Positions 43,677-55,600 of a stretch of DNA of 64,000 bases are shown here, one piece after another. Source of the stretch: Miscanthus floridulus (taxonomy: Eukaryota; Streptophyta; Magnoliopsida; Poales; Poaceae); NCBI RefSeq assembly GCF_019320115.1, contig NC_089598.1, positions 26,703,491 through 26,767,490 on the forward strand, read 5' to 3'. Each line of letters opens with the position of its first letter. Within the stretch, counting starts at the first letter, position 1. The notes under the pieces are model-generated. The model had not been told where the DNA came from. It saw nothing but the letters and a program-made list of their open reading frames with translations, and ran no database searches. A program made the translations under genes and the position numbers.

Positions 43677-46600
43677 ATGGTGCAGCTGCCGAGCTCGGGG
43701 AAGCGGCACGCGGAGCCGGCCGAGCCGGCCATGGCTCCCGCGCGGCGCGCCGCGGTCAAGCTGGAGGTGGAGGAGCTCGGGGCCGACGAGCGCGGCCCGC
43801 TCGGCAAGCGCGCCAAGGCAGCTCAGCCGATGCCCCCGACGCCTCCGCAGCCGCAGCAGGTAGATCCGGGGTCGTCGTGTTTTTCATACGGAATTTTGGT
43901 GTGCTCTGTTGGCAGTGAGCTGGCTAGCGAGCTGGTCTCGCCATGTTTGATGTCAATCGGGGGAGTTCTGTCAGGATTTTTTGGGCTACTTAGTTTAGCG
44001 TGGTGTTTTTGGGAAAGTAGAAGTGCTTAGCTGTGAAATTCAGGCGTTCGATCCGAATTACCCTCTTACTCGAGGACTAGATGAAGCTGCAAGGTAGGGT
44101 GATTCTTCTACAGCTTATTTCGTGCAGATAAATTTCCGCATGTCGTTTGTATTCAACTCTTGCAATGCAAATGTCCTCTGTCTAGTTGCAAGACAGGTTG
44201 ACATTTTATAGTCCACATTTACTTTTCCTGTCTGTGCATTCTGATGCTATAAAGCAAGCAGGGAAAAAAGAAACAATAGTTTAACCATGCTCATGACGTC
44301 ATATTCTACCATGCTGTTCAATTAGTAAGTCCTGTTATGGTACAAATCTATGGTTGGAATTTGCTACTATCATCTAGACACATAAACACAGATACCAGTA
44401 ACATGCTGTGGGCTTGGTACCTTGACAGAGGATAGTACTGTACTGTACTGTACTAGCGTACATGTACTCTGTGCACTAGGTAAGGTTTTGTTTAGAGGAT
44501 TTCAGTCCATTATATGGCCAATATATATGTGTTCATACTTTATCCGGACAACAACACTTGCTGTATGTTCAAAATTTATGTTAGGAATGAACAGAAAACA
44601 TGAATAACTTTGTTGAGAAAATAATCTGAACTGGCTATTTATCCCTAGGTAGTTGTATATGCATATATAACTATAGAATTGTCAGCTTTGAGTTTTATTG
44701 TTCTTATGTTGATGGACTCTTTCAGGATATGTACCACAATGTACTCGATGAACCTAGCCCATTGGGTCTGCGGCTGAAAAAAAGCCCATCACTCTTGGAT
44801 TTGATTCAGATGAGGCTTTCTCAAGCATCCAACGCTGGGGAGTCTTCCATGGACAACAGTGGTTCTGAGCCTTCCAAGAAGAAAGACAATAAATCTGGTG
44901 CGTCTGCAGCAGGCGAACGGCTAAAAGCTTCGAATTTTCCTGCAAATATATTGAACATTGGTTCATGGGAGGTGAGTGACTTTATTTTTTCTGTTCTTTT
45001 ATCAGCTGAGCCTCTGATACAATCTCAATATGCATTAGGTGTATGTCTCCCTTTTTTTTGCCTTCTTTGTTTGTTTTAACTAGAAGTATACCGCGCGCGT
45101 TGCTGCGGGAATTGCAGATGGTTTAGAATGAAATTATACTATATATAATTACTTATACAAAGGAATAAACTATTATAAACTAATGCTAGTGGATTACGTG
45201 GCATGTTGACATGGACAACGAAATGCTTATATGTCTTGCTGACATGTACTTCACAATTGCATATGCTAGTGGGTTTTAATTGCATGTGATAGTGCATTGC
45301 TGAGGTGGATAGCTTGCATGTTGAGAGAAATCGTTAGTGGGGTTTAGGAATATAAGATATAGAGGTTTAGGAATATAAGATATAGAAGATAGAAGATAAG
45401 GGAAGTACTACATTCACACTTCACATGAAATACGCAACGCCGGTGAATAATGATGCTTTGTTGTGACATAGGCAATGCATTAAATTAAATACTTACTCTT
45501 ATGTAGTAAACCACTATCGTAGCTGTTTTGTCTGTAGCCTATGCAACTTGAAGCTAATATTCATGCAATTATAATACTGATACTCTGTTGTAGTATGAAG
45601 TGTTAGTGCAACACCGATGCATCTTCTTTGTTATCCAATCTTTTACGTATCTTTTGTTGCAACAATTGCTTATGAGAGCCAAACTCTGTGCATGCCAGCA
45701 TATCCAGTAATTCATATAATAGCTCACCTGAAGAAAATTTGCCCTTAAATGTCTTAATTAATGTTCTCTATGTTCTCTGTGCAGTATGTGTCACGGTATG
45801 AAGGTGATTTGGTGGCAAAGTGTTACTTTGCAAAGCATAAACTTGTGTGGGAAGTTCTGGAAGGTGGCCTTAAGAGTAAGATAGAAATTCAATGGTCAGA
45901 TATTACTGCTTTGAAGGCAACTTGCCCCGAAAATGGCCTAGGAACCTTGGATGTGGCGGTACGTTTATCTGGAAGATGTTTGTTTCTTTTTTTTCTTCTC
46001 AGTTCACTACCTTTGTTTCGATTCTGAGGTGTTTTTCCTTTTCCTGAAGTTGGCCAGACCACCTCTTTTCTTTAAAGAGACAGATCCGCAGCCAAGAAAA
46101 CACACACTGTGGCAGGCTACCTCAGATTTCACTGGTGGTCAAGCGAGTATGCACAGGTGAATTACTTTTAATTATTCAGTGCTCATAATTAAAATGGATT
46201 TCATATGAGAAGATTGCTCCTATATATCTGGCAGTACCTCATACTCATAGTACTGTTGGAGTATAAAGCATAGCTTATCTGCTTTATGTTTAGAGGCTCT
46301 GGTGGCATTTCAAAGATATTTACGATGTTTACCTGGGGTTCTGTAGTACTATGCGCGGCATGATTTTTACTTTATCGCTCCATTTTTGTTGGCTCTGTTT
46401 GCATTCCAAAGATATTTATGATGTTTACCTGGGGTTATGTTGTACTATGTTTCTGGCTCATTTTTGTTATTAGAACAGAAAGAACTGTTTGCCCCTTTTG
46501 GGAGTAGTTAGGTACTGTAGGACGCATTTTTAAATTGTTTGTTTTAGTTGTATTGCTAAGGGATAAGTTATTTAGTTGTGGATCACTTTGACTTGAGTTG

Positions 46601-49600
46601 TATCATATCTAGATCCAATATGCTTAGGAGATACTTATAAATCTAATAACATAAGGAGCCACTTATAAATCTATCCTTTATGTTCTGTCACCCATTATAC
46701 GGTCACATACTATGTACAGTTACTCTCTCGGTGCACATATGTGCATCACAGGACCTCATCCAGTCTCTTTTTTGGGCCCTAAAAATGATTCATATAAACT
46801 GTTTCACACTGCATAAGATGAAGGAAAAAAGGGAAGTTGGCATGCATTCAAATATAGCTTTCAGAACCAGGTATCTATTTAATAAAGCTATGCACCCTGT
46901 TCGCTTGGGCTTGTTTGGCTTATAAGCCGTACTTTTTCAGCCAACGAACAATATTTTTCTCACACACTAAATCAGCCAACAGTACTTATCAGCCATGGCT
47001 TATCAGCCAAACAAGCCCAAACGAACAGGGCGCATGGTCCATGGTGTTATCTATGACACTGAACTTTGATTATAACAGAGTGGCATCGTGTACTACTCAG
47101 AACTTTGGTTTGTAAAAGAGTGCCATTTATAGTATTAGTACTTGTTGAGCCTCTACTCTACTCCTTTGTTCAGTATTCTGATTGTTCAAAAATTTGCAGG
47201 CGGCATTTTCTGCAGTGCCCTTCAACCTTGTTGAGCAAGAATTTTGAGAAGCTTATTCAGTGTGATCAGCGGCTATATCAATTGAGCCAACAACCAGAGA
47301 TCGCATTAGACTCTGCATTGTTTGAACCTAGGTGCTCAATATTTGAGGATCCAGTTGAATCAAAATGTGCTGGTTTTACTAATTTGAAAGATGAACATGA
47401 GGCTCTACCTGGCTATTCAGGCTCCGTGTCACCATGTGCTGGTTCCTCCATATCTGCTAAGAATGAAAACAATGATTCCATTGGAATGCCAGCTGAATAT
47501 CTTCCTCAGGCAGTAGGAACAGGTAATTTAAAGCCTATGATGGCATATTCTTCATTCCTTTCCGCTCTCGCAGCATGTTGCGAGTTACGTTACCTTACTG
47601 CACTGCTTATCAGTACCTTAAAGTATGAATACCCCCTACCTGTATGTGAGACACCACCACAACAACAACAACAACAAAGCCTTTAAGTCCCAAACAAGTT
47701 GGGGTAGGCTAGAGTTGAAACCCAACAGAAGCAATCAAGGTTCAGGCACATGAATAGCTGTCTTCCAAGCACTCCTATCTAAGGCTAAGTCTTTGGGTAT
47801 ATTCCATCCTTTCAAGTCTCCTTTTATTGCCTCTACCCAAGTCAACTTCGGTCTTCCTCTGCCTCTCTTCACGTTACTATCCTGACTTAGGATTCCACTA
47901 CGCACCGGTGCATCTGGAGGTCTCCGTTGCACATGTCCAAACCATCTCAACCGGTGTTGGACAAGCTTTTCTTCAATTGGCGCTACCCCTAATCTCTCAC
48001 GTATATCATCGTTCCGAACTCGATCCCTTCTTGTATGACCGCAAATCCAACGCAACATACGCATTTCCGCGACACTTAGCTGTTGAATATGTCGTCTTTT
48101 CGTAGGCCAACATTCTGCACCATACAACATAGCAGGTCTAATCGCCGTCCTATAAAACTTGCCTTTTAGCTTCTGTGGTACTCTTTTGTCACATAGGACA
48201 CCAGACGCTTGCCGCCACTTCATCCACCCTGCTTTGATTCTATGGCTAACATCTTCATCAATATCCCCGTCCCTCTGTAGCATTGATCCTAAATATCGAA
48301 AGGTATCCTTCCTAGGCACTACTTGACCTTCCAAACTAACATCTTCCTCCTCCCGAGTAGTAGTGCCGAAGTCACATCTCATATACTCAGTTTTAGTTCT
48401 ACTAAGTCTAAAACCTTTGGACTCCAAAGTCTCCCGCCATAACTCCAGTTTCTGATTCACTCCTGTCCGGCTTTCATCAACTAGCACTACATCGTCCGCG
48501 AAAAGCATACACCAAGGGATGTCCCCTTGTATGTCCCTTGTGACCTCATCCATCACTAAAGCAAACAAATAAGGACTCAAAGCTGACCCTTGATGTAGTC
48601 CTATCCTAATCGGGAAGTCATCCGTGTCTCCATCACTTGTTCGAACTCTAGTCACAACATTGCTGTACATGTCCTTAATGAGCCCGACGTACTTCGTTGG
48701 GACTTTATGTTTGTCCAACGCCCACCACATAACATTCCTTGGTATTTTATCATAAGCCTTCTCCAAGTCAATAAAAACCATGTGTAGGTCCTTCTTCTTC
48801 TCCCTATACCGCTCCATAACTTGTCTTATTAAGAAAATGGCTTCCATGGTTGACCTTCCGGGCATGAAACCAAATTGGTTCATAGAGACCCGCGTTATTG
48901 CTCTCAAACGATGCTCGATAACTCTCTCCCATAGCTTCATAGTATGGCTCATCAACTTAATTCCTCGGTAATTTGTACAACTTTGAATATCCCCTTTATT
49001 CTTGTAGATCGGTACCAATATACTTCTCCTCCACTCATCAGGCATCTTGTTCGATCGAAAAATATGGTTGAACAGCTTGGTTAACCATACTACAGCTATG
49101 TCCCCGAGGCATCTCCACACCTCGATTGGGATACCATCCGGTCCCATCGCCTTACCTCCTTTCATCCTTTTCAACGCCTCTCTGACCTCAGACTCTTGGA
49201 TTCTCCGCACAAAGCGCCTATTGGTGTCATCAAAAGAGTCATCCAACTGAAAGGTTGTGTCCATATCCTCACCATTGAACAATTTGTCAAAATACTCTTG
49301 CCATCGATGTCGGATCTCATCCTCCTTTACCAAGAGATGCTCCCTTTCATCCTTAATGCACTTAACTTGGTTGAAGTCCCGTGTCTTTCTCTCACGAACC
49401 CGAGCCATCCTATAAATGTCCTTCTCTCCTTCCTTCGTACTCAAATGTTGGTAAAGATCCTCGTACGCTCTACCCTTTGCCACACTTACAGCTCGTTTTG
49501 CAGTCTTCTTTGCCACCTTATACTTCTCTATGTTGTCCACACTCCTGTCATGGTACAAGCGTCTATAGCATTCTTTCTTCTCCTTAATAGCCCTTTGGAC

Positions 49601-51397
49601 TTCCTCGTTCCACCACCAAGTATCTTTAGCCTCACGTCCCCTTCCTTTGGTTACTCCACACACCTCTGAGGCTACCTTCCGAATGTTGGTTGCCATCTTG
49701 TCCCACATATTGTTTATGTCGTCTTCTTCCTTCCAAGAGCCCCCTTTGATAACCCTTTCCCTAAATACCTCTGACGTCTCCCCTTTCAGTTTCCACCACT
49801 TTGTTCTTTCAATCTTAACTTGTTTATCCCTACGGGCATGCATCTGAAAACGAAAATCTGCCACCAAAAGCTTATGTTGAGAAACAACACACTCCCCTGG
49901 TATCACCTTGCAATCCAAGCATGCTCGTTTGTCCTTTCTTCTTGCGAGGACAAAGTCAATCTGACTACAGTGTTGTCCGCTACTGAAGGTCACTAGATGA
50001 GATTCTCTCTTTCTAAAGAAAGTGTTGGCTATCATCAAGTCAAAAGCTACCGCGAAGTCTAGAGCTTCCTCCCCCTCCTGATTCCTACTACCATACCCAA
50101 AACCTCCATGAACTGCCTCGAAACCTGCGCTTGTAGTACCTACATGCCCATTAAGATCTCCTCCTATAAAAAGCTTCTCACTACTAGGTATAGCTCTAAC
50201 TAGGCCATCTAAGTCTTCCCAGAACTGTCTCTTAGCACTCTCATCGAGGCCTACTTGGGGGGCATACGCACTAATTACATTCAAGACCATATCACCAACG
50301 ACAAGCTTGACTAAGATAATCCTATCTCCTTGCCTTCTCACTCCCACCACACCATTCTTGAGGCTCTTATCAATCAAAACTCCTACTCCATTTCTATTCG
50401 CGACTGTCCCTGTATACCAAAGCTTGAAACCTGTATTGTCCACCTCCTTCGCCTTCTGACCCTTCCATTTAGTCTCTTGAACGCATAATATATTTACACG
50501 CCTCCTAGTCGCAGTATCAACTAATTCTCTTAACTTACCTGTAAGTGACCCTACATTCCAACTACCTAAACGGATCCTAGTTGGTTCGACTAGCTTCCTT
50601 ACCCTTCGCACCCGTCGACTCTGATGCGAAGACCCTTGCTCATTTACATGATTTGCTTCAGTTCTTTCGGTAGACGCAGATTGAATATATGTCTGATGTG
50701 CTAGCCTGTACATTCTCTAATCCTTTCTTGTCGATGAATCAAAATTTCAAGGTGTTTCACATAATCATACGATACATCTGCAAATATTTTGATTAATCTT
50801 TCTAATCCCACAGGCATTTTTACAGGAGTTGGTGCTGTAGGTGTACAAGCTGTCGGCAGAAATGTGAATGGTGCAGCACCAGAATTCAATATCCCCCACT
50901 GGTGGAGTCAATTGAAGGTGCCTGGGCTTAGACCGTCGATGTCAGTGGATGATCTGGTGAACCACCTAGGTAACTGCATCTCAGAGCAGATCACTTCAGG
51001 CAATCCGGCATTGGCCAACAACGAGGTGCCGACCAAAGAAACACTCGAGGGGATTGCTCAGTACCTTCTTGGTGACACACAAGGCCCGCCAGTTTCTGCT
51101 TCAGACGAGAGATCACTGATGGCCAGGGTGGACTCCCTCTGCTGTTTGATTCAGAAAGACACAGCGCCGGTTGCCAAACCAAAGCCGGAGCCAAATGACA
51201 GTGACAGCATTGGCGCGGAAGCATCAGATGGTTCTGACGAAGAATTCAGCTCCGCACCAACAGGGAAACCTACAGATGCCACCAATCCGCCAGCCATGTC
51301 AAGAAAGGATTCGTTTGGGGAGCTGCTGACAAACCTCCCCCGCATCGCCTCACTACCGCAGTTCCTCTTCAAGATCCCAGAGGATACTGAGAACTGA
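43677..51397 (+). CDS. Conserved plant protein of unknown function, possibly TRF-like 8 type
   Basis: Six exons: 43,677-43,859, 44,726-44,971, 45,785-45,958, 46,050-46,156, 47,200-47,522 and 50,814-51,397. All have GT-AG borders, and the total is 1,617 bp (538 residues plus stop). The N terminus is short, basic and proline-rich (a nuclear-signal-like GKRAKAA near residue 45). Then come a conserved DEPSPLGLRLKKSPSLLDLI stretch (about 67-86) and a central block of residues 140-260 (WEYVSRYEGDLVAKCYFAKH, KIEIQWSDITALKA, QATSDFTGGQASMHRRHFLQ) that may form a PH-like fold (inference). The acidic C-terminal part ends in SLPQFLFKIPEDTEN. I recall such proteins being labelled TRF-like 8, with low certainty. 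The start was chosen for its GC-rich first exon and reading frame. Intron 5 holds an antisense LINE. The copy looks intact. Confidence 0.85.
45080..45430. repeat. Dispersed grass repeat in intron 2
   Basis: Starts AGAAGTATACCGCGCGCGTTGC, a degraded form of the ATGCCCGTGCGTTGC-type repeat seen near 13,219. It includes a tandem copy of GGTTTAGGAATATAAGATAT (45,340-45,385). Class not assigned. Confidence 0.45.
46892..47033. mobile_element. MITE in intron 4 with long TIRs
   Basis: 142 bp. The ends GCACCCTGTTCGCTTGGGCT and AGCCCAAACGAACAGGGCGC pair as inverted repeats of about 37 bp with few mismatches. It belongs with the CCTGTTCG family at 42,443. Confidence 0.78.
47645..50713 (-). mobile_element. 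RTE-type LINE inserted antisense in intron 5
   Basis: Minus strand. The 3' tail TACCCCAACTTGTTTGGGACT followed by (TTG)n at about 47,652-47,680 is characteristic of plant RTE elements. It carries one long ORF. A possible 6-bp duplication CCTGTA is at 47,639-47,644 and 50,705-50,710, which would make the element 5' truncated at about 50,704. The flanking exons of the host gene are intact, so the whole LINE is spliced out with the intron. Confidence 0.85.
47735..50713 (-). CDS. LINE ORF2: apurinic endonuclease plus reverse transcriptase
   Basis: An uninterrupted 992-residue frame. Endonuclease at residues about 47-285: NVGSL, VQETKWKG, SAYAPQVG, GGDLNGHVG (about 182), SQIDFVLARR and SQHKLLVADF (about 278), so all catalytic residues of the EEP family are visible. 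Reverse transcriptase at about 500-770: MGPDGIPIEVWR, MNQFGFMPGRSTMEAI, FIDLEKAYDKIPR, GLHQGSALSPYLFALVMDEV and FADDVVLV (about 736). The C-terminal part is RTE-type, with RLRWFGHVQRRP and KRGRGRPKLTW. Residue numbers are estimates. The first codon at 50,711-50,713 may lie in host flank if the proposed target duplication is right. Absence of stops over 3 kb implies a young or recently active copy. Confidence 0.9.
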   Translation of the reverse strand: MYRLAHQTYIQSASTERTEANHVNEQGSSHQSRRVRRVRKLVEPTRIRLGSWNVGSLTGKLRELVDTATRRRVNILCVQETKWKGQKAKEVDNTGFKLWYTGTVANRNGVGVLIDKSLKNGVVGVRRQGDRIILVKLVVGDMVLNVISAYAPQVGLDESAKRQFWEDLDGLVRAIPSSEKLFIGGDLNGHVGTTSAGFEAVHGGFGYGSRNQEGEEALDFAVAFDLMIANTFFRKRESHLVTFSSGQHCSQIDFVLARRKDKRACLDCKVIPGECVVSQHKLLVADFRFQMHARRDKQVKIERTKWWKLKGETSEVFRERVIKGGSWKEEDDINNMWDKMATNIRKVASEVCGVTKGRGREAKDTWWWNEEVQRAIKEKKECYRRLYHDRSVDNIEKYKVAKKTAKRAVSVAKGRAYEDLYQHLSTKEGEKDIYRMARVRERKTRDFNQVKCIKDEREHLLVKEDEIRHRWQEYFDKLFNGEDMDTTFQLDDSFDDTNRRFVRRIQESEVREALKRMKGGKAMGPDGIPIEVWRCLGDIAVVWLTKLFNHIFRSNKMPDEWRRSILVPIYKNKGDIQSCTNYRGIKLMSHTMKLWERVIEHRLRAITRVSMNQFGFMPGRSTMEAIFLIRQVMERYREKKKDLHMVFIDLEKAYDKIPRNVMWWALDKHKVPTKYVGLIKDMYSNVVTRVRTSDGDTDDFPIRIGLHQGSALSPYLFALVMDEVTRDIQGDIPWCMLFADDVVLVDESRTGVNQKLELWRETLESKGFRLSRTKTEYMRCDFGTTTREEEDVSLEGQVVPRKDTFRYLGSMLQRDGDIDEDVSHRIKAGWMKWRQASGVLCDKRVPQKLKGKFYRTAIRPAMLYGAECWPTKRRHIQQLSVAEMRMLRWICGHTRRDRVRNDDIRERLGVAPIEEKLVQHRLRWFGHVQRRPPDAPVRSGILSQDSNVKRGRGRPKLTWVEAIKGDLKGWNIPKDLALDRSAWKTAIHVPEP

Positions 51398-52662
51398 ACC
51401 TGGAAGTCCAGACCTCGCGCCCATTCCCAGAAATAGGGAGTATGCTGTAAAAATTGTATCCAAGCAATAAGAAAGCCCCTTACCTCCACCTTGGAGGCGA
51501 ATTCCCCGCCCTGTAAATGTGACACCCTGTAGGTTGCTCCAGTTGTATGTTTTGCGACTCAAATGGGTAGTGGAAAGTTTGAAATGTTCATTGGTTCTTT
51601 ACCTCAATCGTGCCCCGTGCAAAACTTGTGAGCTTTAATTATCAGGCGTCACCTCCACTGGTACCTGTATGTTCTAGATTGACGTGAATATAAAGGTTGT
51701 TTCAATCTGCCATGAGCACCCGGTTCCATCGTTTCTAACCTTTCGGGGCATGTCATGTTCTAGATTGACGTGAATGTAAGGTTTTCGTCTGTCGTAACTC
51801 ATAAGCACTCGGTTCCAATGTTAATTTTGCAACTACCTTTCGGGAGCATGATGTTTATCCTCTGCTTAAGTTGGACGTGTTGAACGAAGTCGACCTGTAT
51901 GTAGTATTTCAGTTTTTCTTTTTCTTTTGAACGAAGTCGACCTGTAGTTTTCAGTTTTTCTTTTGTACAATCCTGTAACAGAATCAGCAGATGTCTTGGC
52001 AGCATGCCAGCATGTCTTGTTAGCAGTTAGCACCATTACACATGCGTCTGCTCCTTTGACCTTTGTAACAACTGAGCTCCGCTGCAGATACGCTAGGCTC
52101 CGAATGCCAGCCACGGTACATCGTTGGGCCGAAACATGGCGCTCTCCAGAGTAACGCCGAGAGAATCCACCATCGCACCCCTGTGACTGTGAGTGAAGAG
52201 GAAATCGATTATACTTATCAAAGCCACAGTACCGATTGTGCTTTGGATGCCACAAGCCCACAACTGTACCACAGGTCCACAACCATCACAACCTACTCAA
52301 AAGCACTCATACACGAAAGAAAGGGGTCGTGATTTCTGAAATATTTTACAACATACAGATCGCTATAAATAATATCACAACAATGCCATCCTATCCGGGT
52401 GGCACAAGGACCTAGAGCCTGAACCCCCGAGCTACCTGATGGTCTATCGTTCCATACCGTCCCTGCACAGCAGCCCCAACTTGATGTTGGAGCGAAGTCA
52501 AACTTAACACAAAAAAGTATCACATGTGAGACCTGGCACACAAAGGCATTTGTCAATGGCTGGAGTCATGCGAGTTTTAGCCTAATGTAACGGGCAAATA
52601 AGCAAGGAAGGGGCTGGGAATTACATGGCCTGTACTGTACTTACCAGCGTACAAGAACAGGT
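51398..52662. other. Region between two convergent genes
   Basis: Holds both 3' UTRs. A duplicated unit (TTCTAGATTGACGTGAAT, then GCACYCGGTTCCA) occurs at about 51,672 and 51,757, and AACGAAGTCGACCTGTA is doubled near 51,886 and 51,931. No gene was seen. Confidence 0.65.
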
Positions 52663-55600
52663 CTAGTCCTGGAAAGCTTTCACACGGGAGGTCAGCTCTC
52701 TGACTTGATTCTTGAGGCGCTCAGGGTTGCAGAAGAAATCAACAAATATTTGTCGCTCCCTCCCCACCTCATGGGCACGATTATCGAAGATCTGCGTATC
52801 ATTTTGCAGTTAATTAGTCTTTTGAAGAACATAGTAACAAAAGAGACGACTGTTCTTCAAATATTTCTTGTTAAGTTCTTTGCATGATGACGATGACTGA
52901 CAATCAAGCCAAGAAGCCAGTCGTTCTGTGCAGTATGCATCGGGTAAATGAAACTAATCTCTGAAAGCATAGTCTAGTTTATGGAAATTAACAGATAAAT
53001 GCAAAGATAATCAAACAAGCTTTCTTCAATAGGCAACAGCCATGAAGAATCATAGCATATCAATGAATGAAATACCTTTATCTTCTGGGTGCGAGCCTTG
53101 GTTACTTCTTCCACAGAAACTTCAACTTGAGCGTTGGCATTTTCCATATCATCAAGCGCCCGCATCAATGGCTATATGATGAGCAGGGATTTATCACATC
53201 ATTTCGTATGTGCTGAAATAAAGGAGATCCAAGAAATATCACAATCTGAGGGTTCAAAGAATGTACCCAAGGCGTCAATATTGGTTCTGCAGTAGTTGAC
53301 GACGCAAATAGAAGCTGTTCCACTGTTTGAATCAGAGTACATCTGCAGGAGTGAAGAGAGTGAAATGACTGGGCTTGGGACCTACTAAATATATATTGGC
53401 CAACTAAAGAGTGATTTTGTGGGCTAAAACATAATATTGGATGACACTCAATAATGCTTCTAGTGAAGAACTTGCAGGGAAGACCAGATATTTAGCATGC
53501 TGCGATCCTTCCATACTGAAACCTTATTTATGTTTATGAACAGTAGACGAGGCAGCAGCTTCGCATATACAAAAATCAAGCTGTGAAACAACCGAAGAGT
53601 TATGGGCATTGGAACTACCGCTCAGGTTTGGCTGCAAGCTAGAAAGATGCCTACTGTGTGATTCGTCAGTTGGATATCTGGGATTAATTGTTTATACATG
53701 GGTACGCTGGTACACAGTAGAATAGGTTGGTACATAGCAGAAAAAGCTTAGGAGTGTGGGTGTGTGTTGTAAGGGTTCTTGCCCCTTTTTCTTCTTAATA
53801 CAAAGATACACAGCTCTCCTGCGTGTTCGAGAAAAAAAAAAAGAAACCTTTGAAATTTTGATTTTATGTATTGACAGGAAATAAGGTAGAGGAAATAAAT
53901 TATTAGACAGTGCTTTGTTAACTTACAACTCATTGATACATCTTTTCCGGTCAGCTGGAAGGGTGTTCTCCAGCTCCGACTGAAGAGAAAGCAAGTCAGA
54001 TTGAAGTGCTGATATCTGCTGAACCAATGCATGTGCTGACATGTACGTTGGCACTGTTGCTTGGACATCTACAAAAAGGATAAGCCACATTAGGAATATG
54101 AGAATAAAATACTCACAGATAAGTAGAGTTGCCCGCTTACTTGAGTGAATACATAGGAGATCTCGCACTGCATGGAGGAAAGTGTCACGATCATCAATAG
54201 CTCCTTGTTCTCGTACTTCAGATGAAGCTTGAATTAATGAATTATAATGACCCTGAGAGACACCTTAACACAAAGAAATTAAGCATATACCAGAAGACAA
54301 CGAAAATAACAGGTGACAGAAATAGATGCTGCCGAAAACAGAATGTAAAATGAAAAAAGACACCAAAGAAACAAGGATAAGAAGCAAGTCAATAACAATG
54401 GAGATTGATTACCAAGCGGGTATTGACTGCTGAGAGGTAGCTTTGTAACTCAGATTCTATTACTCTAAGCAATGAGTACGCTCTAGCTATATTCTTCCTT
54501 TCAAGTTGGCAAGCGATCTTCAGAAACTGGTGTCTGGCAAGCTGATTAACCAAGTGATTGATGAACTGCAAAATGTATCAGATACCAGTAAGATCAGGAG
54601 AAAAACAAAAAGGGACATAATATAAAACAAGTGCAGCCTACTTAGTCTTATGAGGGAAAAAAAGTTTCCTGTTGCGGTCTGACTTCTGCGAGTATAAACC
54701 CAGTGAGGCAACCACCTTCTGTCAGCCGCACTACCCAACTAAATATACATAACGGCAAAGGAATACTGGTAAATTGCTGTTGCAATTTCTTTTCTGCAAA
54801 TGTGCAGTAGTCTTCCTTTGCTGTGAATGTGCGGTTGTCTTAGAAATCCTCCAATGCTGGTTAGGAGATGAGCCAAAATATGGAATATAATGTTTAACTC
54901 TTTGCACAGCTTGATACCACCTAAGTATCTACAGTATAAGAGCATCTGCAAGAGTCCGTCCTAAATTTAATTTCCCCATACAGGGGACATCCTACCGCCC
55001 CTAAATATCTCTGCCCCTTTGTTCCCCTATCTTAAATAACATATAGGGTAGACAACATGTCACCCAAAATACGAGGGAGAGGATGATTTAGCAGGTACCA
55101 CTAAATATAGATTGCTGGTTAGGGGATTGTTTGAGGGTGATTTTCGTTTCATAAACCTTAATTTTGACTTTAAGAGGTTGGATCAGGGAACTCTTGGAGG
55201 TGCTCTATGGCATCTTAATTTTCATAATAGTAGAGAAGATAGGACATTACCATAAGAAAATACAAAAAAAAGACACATAAAGATGTCGACATGACATGTA
55301 TAATGTGATTTGTGAAATGAGCTTACCGTCTTTTGCCTGTTAATGTAGTACTCCTGGCGCATGACCTTTAAATCATAATCCCCTAAATATTTGAGTGATA
55401 AGAAGAAGCTAAGACCACAATACAACAAAATTTGTAGAACACTGAAAATGAAATGTTTTCTACAAACCTTGCAAGATATATGTGCCTTGAAGTTGAGCAA
55501 GTTCTGAACACAGGCATGGTATTGTCTGGAGGGGAGAACAAGTAAATAGATGGAGGAAGTAAGATGTAAGATTGTGCCATGAAAGGAAAAAAGAAAATTG

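Noticed and set aside
49196..49847. Plus-strand frames inside the LINE
   Set aside because: Antisense shadows of the LINE ORF.
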